Assembly: GCA_022829145.1 (NCBI GenBank)
Contig: CM040765.1
Span: forward strand, 9,220,292-9,284,291
Direction: 5' to 3'
DNA from: Albula goreensis
Lineage: Eukaryota > Chordata > Actinopteri > Albuliformes > Albulidae
DNA length: 64,000 bases
This document shows positions 54,534 to 64,000 of this stretch, in pieces. The first letter of the stretch is position 1, and each line of letters opens with the position of its first letter. The notes beneath the pieces were generated by a model. The model was not told the origin of the DNA. It saw nothing but the letters and a program-made list of their open reading frames with translations, and made no database searches. A program made the position numbers and the translations under genes.

Positions 54534-55946
54534 CTACACCACTCCTATCGACTCTTTGAATGTATTTACTTCCCTTTCAGCATTTTCGAGCCCAATGTCA
54601 TAACCTAATTTTGGCTCTATCATAGCACAAGCAGAGAGACTTCTGATTAGTTGCTTTTTCTCAAACTGCAGCACTTTGCCTGGACCAACATGGAATGCAA
54701 GGGCCACGTTGTCCCAGAGGTAATATTCTGTTCCAGCTCCACTCAGTTCCTCAGTTGTGAATATTTGTCTGTCTGTGTCCATGTACAGCCTGTGATCGAT
54801 GGTATCACACATCGCTTCTGGACTCCAAATGATTTTGTTCTGCTCTTCATCAAGCCAAACAATTCCTCTGTTGTCCACAGGACTTCCTTTGGTTTTGAGG
54901 CTCAAGGAATCATCACCGAAGTCCTGTACATCAGGACTGTGTACAACCACAGTGTACAGGATTTCCTGCCTATAAAGGACAGTTTCATACACTTTGAGCT
55001 TGGGTTGGGCCCCTCCACAGAACTGATGGCTGTACTGCCTCAGGAGGTCCCCTAGACTGAAGGTGAATTTGAAGTTACCATAACGAGAACCCTTCTGGAA
55101 GGCAGGAGATTTGGTGAACGTTGACAGGAAAGGCTCCTGTATTGGCTGCGCATCAGGTGTTCTCTCAGGAAACTGGGCCTGAAGAAACTGTTGCTCGGCA
55201 AAACTAATGTCGTCATCTTCAACATCAAGGCTCCACCACGAAAAATGTCTTCCATTACAAGGTTCAGATCTAAATCCGCATTCATCCGAGTTAATTATTC
55301 TATCTAGTCTGCTTTTGGTAGTGACATGTTTCACCTTGGAAAGGTGAAATTCCACACGTTTTGGGTAATGGGGTACTATGTTGAATTTGGAAAGATATCT
55401 ATTGCTAACCTCACCATACGTTCCACCGAAAATATCCTGTATTTTTGCATGTTCCCTCTCAAGGAATCGTTCTGAAAAACCTCTCCTATTTTCACGAGAC
55501 TCAAACATTTCCTGGCAGATTCAACAGCTGATATGAAAGGCCCAAAATTCTCCTTTGAAAATAATAACACAAACAAACCAGTTAAATTCAATTAGGTTTA
55601 AATGATTGTGCTTTTGTGTGCATATGATAGAATTTATATATAAATTTGTTATTGTTGTTTTTCCCAACACAGCATAATTTATACAAAAGTAAAAGAAAAG
55701 TGGGGGTTTAAATCTGGCACTTACATTGTTTTAATTTAATTTGGAATTAAACACGTTAGTATTTCATAAATAAAACCTTACCCAAATGATCCTTTGGTCT
55801 CCGTGGGACAGATCGGCTGGAGTGATTTTATACCTACTGGGACAAGAGGTCCCTGTGAGCCTCAATCCACTATAGAAATTTCCCATCACTACTGAACGAG
55901 TTACAATGAAAATGCATTCCAAAAGGTTTGCTTTGAAGCCAAACAT
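54534..55946 (-). CDS. Unrecognised family X protein, copy X1
   Basis: I do not recognise this protein. Two coding exons: 55946-55782 (55 codons, donor ATTTGG|GTAAGG) and 55511-54534 (acceptor CTGCCAG), together 380 aa with the frame closed across the junction. The main exon has no signal peptide or membrane span, one Trp pair (FSWWS) and a segment with many aromatic and acidic residues after residue 190. An alternative acceptor (TTTTCAAAG, exon start about 55563) keeps a different frame that stops after about 60 codons, so I prefer the downstream one. The first ATG follows the acceptor directly; a second ATG at codon 21 gives MGNFYS, a good N-myristoylation signal in a stronger Kozak context. 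A 5' untranslated exon ends at 56219. It looks like a real protein gene, but splicing is unproven. Confidence 0.55.
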
Positions 55947-56218
55947 CTGAGTTTTCTCCTTTCTGTATTATAATGAATGACTGTACTGTCTCACTGTCTC
56001 ATATACAGAGTACGTTGCTAGGTTTACCCACAGGTATATATTGTCACATAACTATACTCCTGTTGTACTGTTTACATCATGTCCCTTCCTGGTACCATCT
56101 GCAGCAGATTATGTGCTGTTTTGAAAATCCCCTTCATATTTTTAAATCAGGCCCTTTTTTTGTCATGATATTTAATCTGAAATTAAGCCATCTAATATTT
56201 GATGAAGCGGAAACTTAC

Positions 56219-56270
56219 CTCAAGAACGTATTCCAAACCTTTGAATGATGTGTCTCTAGGATGTGAAATA
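56219..56270 (-). promoter_or_regulatory. X1 5' untranslated exon, TATA region missing
   Basis: Donor TTCTTGAG|GTAAGT ends the exon at 56219. Its sequence is related to the first exon of X2 (57528 upward) as far as about 56270, where homology stops. The part that would hold the TATA box is absent and the 1.08-kb repeat begins at 56296. Confidence 0.55.
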
Positions 56271-56295
56271 AAAAATGAACAGGAAGAACAGTAAT

Positions 56296-57375
56296 TGTAG
56301 AGATTATAAGCAGTATTTTAATAGTAGTGACTCAGTGTCATGTTATCATGCTGCTGTTGAACAACTGTTATTGTTCATCTCTGACATCTCTGACATGGTG
56401 TCATGGTAAAGATCTGGTCATTGAGCAGGTCATTCAATATCCGTTGTCTGATTCATAGTGTAAATTAAATGTATGACAACACTTTAGTTTCCTGTGTAAT
56501 AAAACAAGAATAATACTTTAATATTTGTTCAAAATTATGAAAATTACCAACCTGGTCTCATGAAATACTACATATGTGTGACAGGATGAAGCTGAGGCTG
56601 TGACAACCGGGTGTGGCTGTATCTGTGTGACCCTCCCGAGTATGCGTTAAGATAAAGGACATAAAGAGAAAGGATAGTCCTGCAGATGAGTCATATGTGG
56701 TTGAAGGCAAATTTTCTTTTTGCATGTGAGACAACAGCAGTGCAATACTTTGTTTACCCTTGTTTGTGTAACATGACTCTATCAGGCCACTCACGAACCT
56801 TCAGGACACTGTAAGGAAATCTCAAATAACTTTATTATAATTCATGAGGACAGTATTACAGTTACACCAAACCCAGTAATCTACTGTTTTCTCATCACTT
56901 TCTACCACCTCAGCACCACCACCAGCCATTGCATGCCATAAGCACAGCATGGCATAAACACACAGCCAACACAAGATGAGGATATGAAATAAATGTACAT
57001 GCATTTATACATATTCAGCATGCAATTACTTGGTAATTTCATTATAAATCACAATAAAGTCCATCTACATATAAAGCCTAACCCTCGTCTTCTAAATGAT
57101 TTTATATTACACCATTTCATGTTACATATTTCATTTACATTTACAGAGTAAATGTCTGAATTGGATCTGATGGGATGAAGTAGGAAAAATCAAGAGAAAA
57201 ACATATCAGTATCTTTAATAGTTCATTTGTCTTCGATTGATTGCATACACAGAAGTCATTACAAGCTTTTTGAAGAAGCTAATATTTCAAAAGTAATCAT
57301 TGCATCCCCCACCAATCTGATTAAGGATAAAATTGTACATACATATGATGTACAATAATCATGTAATACATTCAG
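56296..57375. repeat. 1.08-kb direct repeat, copy 2 (3' flank of X2)
   Basis: Second copy of 53421-54499. Its right end at 57375 lies about 150 bases from the X2 first exon, with no coding sequence between. X2 is therefore a gene whose coding body has been deleted, leaving promoter plus 3' region. Confidence 0.93.
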
Positions 57376-57527
57376 ATACATGGGACTCCATGCCCTTTGG
57401 GTATGACAATATTTCATATGTATACAAAATTAAACAACAAAATGTATTGTAAAGTTTGTACATATTACATTGACATGCCATTTCATTTGGGATGAAACCA
57501 TGTATATTTGATGAAGGAAGACCTTAC

Positions 57528-57602
57528 CTCGGTGATCCTTTGGATGATGTCTCAGTAGGATATGAAATGGACCATCAGCTGCAGGTACAGTGTGTTTATA
57601 CC
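57528..57602 (-). promoter_or_regulatory. X2 TATA promoter and first exon
   Basis: On the minus strand GGTATAAAC (57602-57594), with CCACGCCC just upstream, precedes a short exon ending CATCCAAAGGATCACCGAG|GTAAGG at 57528. This is the best-preserved X promoter in the window. Confidence 0.65.
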
Positions 57603-58091
57603 TTCTGGGCGTGGTGTTTATTGTGTAAACCACACACCTATGTGCAAATCATAAAACGTCACTGAGAATGAACTATTCAAGTAGACAACTGAAAAATGAT
57701 AACTAATATTATAGCTGCAAAAAGTGAAATTAATATTTGTTTGAATATCTTTTTACAGAGGTTAATGCAGCGAATGCAGTCTCTACTGAAACCACTAAAT
57801 GTGACCGAGGACAAAGATAACCATCAAATATTTGATCATTAATAAAATAGTGGAATAATTACATGATAATTACCAATAATGTTGCAAATATCGAATCCCT
57901 GAACATGGAAGTATAGATAAACATTGAATAATAATGGCAACTTACTGTCACCTGAGAGAGAGAACTAGTAGTACAGTATGCAAATGTGAATGGAGTTTGA
58001 TCCCCTTGGCCTAAAAAATGAATATTAAATATTGTGGTGTTTACTGTCTGAAGTTATAATTACGTGATAAGACTTGTCTGAAGCTACGTCT

Positions 58092-58868
58092 TCAAAGCTG
58101 TGATAGTGGCTTTCTTTGATTGCCCAAAAGGTCTCCGCTTGAGTACAGGTGCTGATCCAGGAAAGACAGGATTTTCCGCCATGAGTGCTGCTGTGCCTGT
58201 GCACGCACTTTGGTCTCACCACACACCCAACGCCACCCACCCCCAATCCCCCGAGAGCATGCGCACTGCAACACAGCGAGAGATCCACAACAGCACTGCT
58301 CCACATTAGGAGAACATGCCTGGGCCCAAAGACACCATGTGTTCAGGGAGTGATTTTACACTTTGATCCATTGAGTAATAGTGGATGTTTGTTGGATGTG
58401 TGTGATAGGGAACATAAAGACCTACTGTCTCAGACACAACATCATTGTGATTAGTGATCATTAGAAATTTAATGTGCTTCTGGGAGGACAGTTCATTTGA
58501 AACTGTCTGCAAGAGCATTGGAAGGCAGGTTGCCTTTTATAGGCATGGCTTCTTCTCAATCTGCAGGAGGCCAACGTCAACAGGAAAGCTCTATCCATAT
58601 GCAGCCAAGTGTAAATTGACAAATTAGGTCAACAGATTTAATAAGAGATGATGCTTATTGCTGAATTACAATGTTATTGCTTGTGTGTTTGTGTGTGAGG
58701 GGGTGTACATGTTTCTCAGGTGTGTTGAGGGACTGCATTTAGGATTCATTTTAAATGCAAGATGGACAGATGGACAGAGGAACTCACGTGCTCAGCTGAC
58801 TCAGGGGCTGGCCAGTTCTGATCATCTCCTCCCTCAATTAATGCCAGAGGACATTTGATCTGACCCAC
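58092..58868 (-). pseudogene. Truncated ACOT/BAAT copy D
   Basis: Remains of exon 8 (58868-58788, still open, with GGDDQNW), a stub of exon 9 near 58550-58575 that keeps only its acceptor and first codons, and exon 10 (58265-58092). The His-bearing part of exon 9 is deleted. Exon 10 carries an insertion near its start that breaks the ancestral phase. No exons 1-7 were found to the right. The final frame of exon 10 ends Ser-Gln-Leu, a peroxisomal signal known from BAAT. It is a non-functional fragment. Confidence 0.85.
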
Positions 58869-58899
58869 CTGGAAACCAAACAGGAGCAAGACAGTTATG

Positions 58900-59840
58900 C
58901 TCTGTGATGCAAAACACACAAGCCAATCAGAATGTCAGAAACAGAGAAATAGAAATAGAAATGAAGACAGGGTGATGTCATTCCAGAGTGAAAATACTAA
59001 TAACGTGTTAACCAGCACAGAGAACGAATCTCAAAGTCAAGATGCACTTCTTCTATTAACAGTAAGTAGTACATCAGGTACACACAGAATTCAAAAGACC
59101 TATTTTAGATTTCAAATGACACTAAAGTACTGTTTCGTTCAGTACTCTCTCCATTATTTCTCTACCAAAGGTAAGACTGCCCCCTTCTGGCTCAACACAG
59201 TTTTGCCATTGCACCTGTGCTATAACTAACATAAATGAAATGAAATATCCCAGGAATAGAGTTACCATGCCCTCTAGTGCCCTCCTGTGCTAATATACCT
59301 TACAATGTCAGGAGCAGAATTTCCCAGCTGATGAGCAGAGCGTGATCTGTGAGCAGCAGCACTGTTTAAATGCTGTCTGACTTAAGCTTTTGACAGGCTG
59401 AAAACAGACATTTAATCACAACCAAAGTATTTCACAACAATAGATTGGGCTTAACATAAAGATATGGTTCCCTATGTTGTTTTATGTGTGAGAGATTAAT
59501 CAGAACTCATTTAGTTTACGTGTTTATTAAATAGCAAAATCTCACCGTCCTACAATACAGAAAATTTAAATGAATAAGTAGTATGTGAAGACGGGCATCA
59601 TGTAAAGGAAGGGGACGAGGAACTGCTAGCCATCAGGTACCATAATTTGGCATTAATAAATTAAACAATACATCCCTTCTTGAGTAGGGGTATAACGGGA
59701 GGGGGGGGGTCAGTCTCTCCTTTTTTCCCTTTCAGAAATTAAACGTGTACAGATGAGAACACTGTCATATCTCACGGGAGGGGAGGCGTGTTTCCACTTT
59801 TGAAAGTGTCTGTGTTTTTGTGACTTGAAAAATTGAATAA
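58900..59840. other. Intergenic region between copy D and samm50
   Basis: No gene recognised. A G-run lies at about 59700-59709. The stretch separates the minus-strand array from samm50 on the plus strand. Confidence 0.6.
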
Positions 59841-59933
59841 CTTTTTCCGGATTGCCTGCATATTGTCATACCAGACCACTCCCTCTAATGAGTGACAGCA
59901 TTGAAGTCCAATCATAAATAGGAAGGGCGGGGC
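59841..59933 (+). promoter_or_regulatory. samm50 promoter elements
   Basis: A GC box (GGGCGGGGC, 59925-59933), a CCAAT box (59908-59912) and a reverse ETS-type TTCCGG (59845-59850) lie 140-230 bases upstream of the samm50 start codon. No TATA box. The arrangement is typical of a housekeeping promoter. Factor binding is inferred. Confidence 0.5.
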
Positions 59934-60072
59934 ATATGGTGTCATGGCGTTTTACACTTGTATGGTTTGACTGACTGGGTGCTAACTCAGAGAGCGAATT
60001 ATTTGGTGTCCGGCTAGACAGTATCGCGGGTTATCTTCCAAGGACCGTTTTACTCCAAGTCGACAAACCAGC

Positions 60073-63000
60073 ATGGGTACAGTCCACGCCAGGGTAAAGA
60101 CATGACACAAAATGAAAGGGCAGAAAACATTGTGCATGACCTAACAATACGTTTTTGCCCAGTCGCTGTAGGCCTTGCATAGCGTAGTAGGATGTTGATC
60201 AAACAAAGCCCATTTAGCGAGACTGTCAAGGACAACAATAAGGACATATTGTACTAGATATTCAAGTCAATTAAAATTTGAGTAATGAAACGGTGCCGTT
60301 CTTGCAGGCAATGTCATCTATTTTCAATTAAAACGTCCACGTTTGGAAATGATGTATGTAATAGACGATAGATAATTATTCAGTAATGTTAGCTAGCTGG
60401 CTACTGTACCATCACTGTAATGAGCAAGATACTTAGCAAGGCAGTATTAACTCGTAGCAACACAAATATTACGAGTCTACATGATAATCTTATGGAACTA
60501 CTTCGTCCTGCAGTTGCTTTAGCAAGAATGAAGAAAAGGGGTGTGACCACCAACGGCCGACCACGCAGGAATTATCTTTTGTGGCAATTTGCTAGCTACA
60601 TATCATCCATTGTCACATCAACATCTGTAACCTTTTGTACTTGAGAATGTATTGGCTTGATCACTGATTTTATCCTGTTGTTCAGAGTCTAGATCCCCTC
60701 CCGATGCAAGGTCCCGAGCTCGGGGTTCACACCGACGAGGTGGAGCTAGTGGAAGTGGAACCGCAGACAAAACAAGAAATACTTGAAAACAAAGACGTAA
60801 GAATTATTGGTAGATTTTGTGTGTGTGTGTGTGTGTGTGTCTGTCTGTCTGTCTGTCTGCATGTTAAATGCGGTATTTATTTGTTACAATATTTGTTTGT
60901 TGTTGCGTAACTTACAGTATTTGTAACAGTGGTCTGTTACGCACGAGGGGGTGTCTTGAAGCATGTTTAAGTTGATTTATTTCAATATGTTGATTTTGGG
61001 GGGAGGGACAAAATTCTAAATATTTAGCACAGGTAAGATCTAAGTTGCTTAAATTTAAGTTTCTTTTGTAGGTTGTTGTTCAACATGTACATGTAGATGG
61101 CTTGGGAAGAACTAAAGAAGACTTCTTGACGTATGAAATTGCGGATGTTTTTCATGCAAAAAATCTCATTGATGTAAGTATCCATCTGTTTAGCACAGAG
61201 AAATTTCATCCGTAAATATAACATATCAGCAACTGAAATTTGAGAAAGGCTTAACTTATGATTTAAGCCGATTCCCCATAACATAATAAACACATTGTGC
61301 CTTGCTGTTGTGATACATTATATCCATGGCAGGCTGTGTAAATAAACTCACAGCTGTTGTGTCCTGGCTCTTTTAGGATGCATAGTGGACTGTTGTCATT
61401 AGCATGTGGAAAAACTCAATATTGCTGTGTTCCCTGTTGGCTTGTAGGTCATGAAAAAGTCCCACGAAGCTAGGCAGAAACTGCTTCGCCTGGGAATCTT
61501 CAGACAGGTGGAAGTCGTCATTGACACCGCACAAGGTACCCCACTATTCTGTAGCCAAAGGTGTAGTCGGTATAAACGCCTGCAAGCTTGGATAGTGGAT
61601 CTGTCTTATTGGAGTGAGCTTGAAGCAGCAGTGTAGTAGTGGTCATCTAAGGATTGTTCATGTAGGATGGAGAAAGCAAGTTTCCTGCTTGCCTCCAAGA
61701 AGGCTGGCGTGCTCTTGAGAAAGGCACTTTAACCTGCACACTGCTATAGGTAACATCCAGCCAGCAGGGTGAAGGGTTAAGTAAACTTTTCAGTGAGTCA
61801 CCTGGTGATACTGGTGGTCCCTGCAACCCTCTTCCTGTAAATCTGCCACCCAGTGTTTTTACACATCACCTGGAAATGACCTGAAACATTAGTTAAACAA
61901 GCAACCACTTAAATATGTAGACAGATAATCTTACTCTGCCAGCTCTTGTAAGCTATGCCAGCACCTGAATGTGAGTGTCCGCCAATCAACTAAATAACGA
62001 ACTGTGACATTGATATACCTTTCCTGAAGCATTGTTGCTCTTACTTACCCTTTTAACATGCATTTATATGCATGGTGCTTGAGATCTAAAGGGACATTTT
62101 TGATAGTCTGGAACAATGGGGTGGTGATGTCATGCAGGTAAGGCGGAGCTGATGAAGGTGGTACCTGAGGTGACTGGAACTGTAGTGTGAATGCCAGTGT
62201 AGTGACTGAAACTGCCTAACCCATCAATAGATGGACTGTCCAACCCTTTCCAGGATATGTGATGGCATCATCACTGTTTGGGCTCATGTCGTCTTTCCTC
62301 TGCAGGAGAAGATGCTCTCCCCAACGGCCTTGACATTACATTTGAAGTTACTGAACTAAGGAGGATGACCGGAAGCTACAACACTATGGTTGGGAACAAC
62401 GAAGGGAGCATGGTGAGATTTTGGGCCCCGTAATGTGTCCCCTCAGCTGGTCATAGTCTGCGCGTGACTGATGGGTGTGTTTTACGTCTTGGTGCAGGTC
62501 TTGGGCATCAAGCTTCCCAACTTCCTTGGCCGTGCAGAGAAGCTCACCTTCCAGTTCTCCTACGGCACCAAAGAAACCTCCTACGGTCTCTCCTTCTTTA
62601 AGCCACAGGCCGGAAACTTCGACCGCAAGTATGCTGAATGCCGTGGTTAAAGAGATGAAATCACCATGAATGTTGTGGAGGCTCTTCTGTTATATATCCA
62701 GTTACTTTATTAAATCAGTTTCTCAAGATTAAATAGAAACCAATATGCCCCAGCAAAAATGAATGACAGTTGCTGAGAATGGTAGCTCCTTTTCCACTTT
62801 TGATTGAGTGAGACACACATGATGTTGTATTCATGATCTGTGCCTTTGACTCTTTCCAGCTTTTCTGTCAACCTGTACAAAGTGACAGGACAGTTCCCCT
62901 GGAGCTCACTGAGAGAGACAGATCGCGGTGTGTCCACAGAGTTTAATGTAAGAAATACTCTAGTTTTTATTATTGAATATCCATAGCCTCCTAAATAGTA

Positions 63001-63873
63001 TATATTTTCACATATCATCCACTCATAAAGCTGAAATTAATGTGAGTTGTTGATGCCGCCCCACCCCCCTCTTCCAGTTTCCAATCTGGAAGACCAATCA
63101 CACGCTGAAGTGGGAGGGAGTGTGGAGAGAACTGGGCTGCCTGGCTCGCACCGCCTCTTTCGCCGTCCGCGAGGAAAGTGGACACTCCCTCAAGTCCTCC
63201 CTCTCGGTAACCCTCCCTTCTCTGAGGGATTTACGTTCTTCCTCAGAGATGCAGCCTTATTTTGTGCCCATGACCATTGTTTTATATTTTATCCCACCAG
63301 CATGCCATGGTCATTGATACTAGGAACTCAGCCATCCTGCCCAAGAGAGGTGCCATGCTGAAGATAAACCAGGTATGTGTGAGAATTTCATCACTTCAGA
63401 TAATGGAGTGTATAGGAACATGGGGCTGCCATGTGGCCTGTTCAGTGTTAGACACGTTTGTAGTGTTTGGAATCTAGACCCGCACGAGTGCGGATTTTGG
63501 CCAATAGAAATGTAGGGCAGTACATGTGGGATGCAGTGTCTCCCGGGCAGGGAGGGCTCAAGTGAACTAGTTCAATCTGTGTCTCTTCACACACAAGGGG
63601 TCTGTGGGAAATGTAGTCTTTCCACTCAAGCTGAGCATGTAGTGTATTCCTCCAATGCAGTGACTGCACAGGTGATGCGATGACTGAGACCAGCACAACC
63701 TTCAGAGAAGAAGAGAAGAGGGTGTGTAACTGTGTGTGAGAATCTATCCTGCAGATTGTATTCACCTGATGTGTTTCGGTGTATCAGGAACTGGCCGGCT
63801 ACACAGGGGGAGATGCCAGCTTTCTGAAGGAGGACTTGAGCTGCAGCTAAACAAGCGTCTCTTCTGGGATTCA
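60073..63873 (+). CDS. samm50: SAM50, mitochondrial sorting and assembly machinery (partial)
   Basis: Omp85-type barrel protein of the outer mitochondrial membrane that inserts beta-barrel precursors and joins the MICOS bridge. Exons seen: 60073-60093, 60686-60796, 61072-61173, 61448-61535, 62306-62412, 62498-62628, 62860-62947, 63078-63206, 63301-63372 and 63788-63873, about 312 of the roughly 469 residues of the family; the rest lies beyond the window. The start MGTVHAR matches the known N-terminus. A POTRA domain covers about residues 45-125, and the barrel begins near 140 with conserved [14 protein letters not shown] and [14 protein letters not shown]. The donor after exon 10 (TTCA|GTGAGT) is good. 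Exon 10 lacks one base in GAGGACTTGAGCTG, which shifts the frame before the conserved LQLNK. Fish can have two samm50 genes; I cannot say which this is. Confidence 0.96.
60818..60859. repeat. (GT)n and (CTGT)n microsatellite in samm50 intron 2
   Basis: About 12 GT units run into four CTGT units. An open frame starting in exon 2 reads through it but is intronic. Confidence 0.9.
61670..61860 (+). repeat. SINE-like remnant in samm50 intron 4
   Basis: Contains TTGAGAAAGGCACTTTAACC and a CACCTGGTGATACTGG tail resembling the body of fish tRNA-derived SINEs, like the one at 16405. No clear A and B boxes remain. Family not named. Confidence 0.4.
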
Positions 63874-64000
63874 GTGAGTTTTTCCCTGTTTAAATGTAAA
63901 ATGATTGATCATTATGTTGGGAGACAGTTCTGAAGAGCGGCACAGTGTATGAGAATGTATATTAGAATAATAAAGGGATGGCGCCGCATCCGACCAGAGC

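Noticed and set aside
55376-55591. Alternative frame at the start of the X1 main exon
   Set aside because: Using the acceptor at about 55563 gives about 60 residues and then a stop, losing the 320-residue open frame. The CTGCCAG acceptor joins both exons in phase.
60420-60644. 74-codon ORF inside samm50 intron 1
   Set aside because: Not conserved with samm50, no splice sites joining it to exons 1 or 2 in frame, no recognised domain.

Overview
This is vertebrate nuclear DNA, almost certainly from a ray-finned (teleost-type) fish. The coding blocks are short exons with GT-AG introns. Long CA/TG microsatellites, SINE- and MITE-like repeats and tandem paralogues fill the rest. Two conserved mitochondrial genes anchor the window: dihydrolipoamide dehydrogenase (dld, + strand, 15.07-21.03 kb, complete, 14 exons) and samm50 (+ strand, from 60.07 kb, cut by the window end after exon 10). 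The species cannot be named from the sequence.

Layout. 1-9.4 kb: AT-rich non-coding DNA with microsatellites and no gene I can support. 9.4-13.9 kb: a repeat complex made of a 150-163 bp GC-rich minisatellite, a tRNA-like stretch, and two essentially identical 1.13 kb copies of an unrecognised, perhaps retroelement-derived, ORF. 14.9-21.5 kb: dld with an NRF1-type promoter palindrome. 23.5-24.0 kb: a DNA transposon with perfect 21-bp terminal inverted repeats.

24-59 kb is the most interesting part: a minus-strand tandem array of type-I acyl-CoA thioesterase / bile-acid-CoA amino-acid N-acyltransferase (ACOT/BAAT) genes. I could rebuild three complete ten-exon copies with open frames: A (24.0-30.2 kb, 429 aa, ends in the peroxisomal signal SKL), B (39.1-44 kb, 438 aa, no signal) and C (47.0-51.5 kb, 449 aa, ends TRL). 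A broken copy D lies at 58.1-58.9 kb. Between the copies lie remains of a second, unrecognised family ('X'). It has one 380-aa copy with an open frame (54.5-55.9 kb) and several orphan first exons, most with a TATA-like box. The array looks like repeated duplication of an [ACOT/BAAT + X] unit followed by decay of most X copies.

Three observations stand out. (1) A 37-bp tandem repeat sits across the exon 2/intron 2 border of the ACOT/BAAT genes and multiplies a splice donor. (2) Exon 1 is nearly identical in all copies, with edges that coincide with the exon edges, although later exons differ strongly. (3) The open X copy has lost its promoter, while its neighbour has kept a promoter and lost its coding part.

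Three one-base deletions break otherwise conserved exons of dld (two) and samm50 (one). They are more likely assembly errors than real lesions. All exon models come from reading splice sites and conserved protein by eye.
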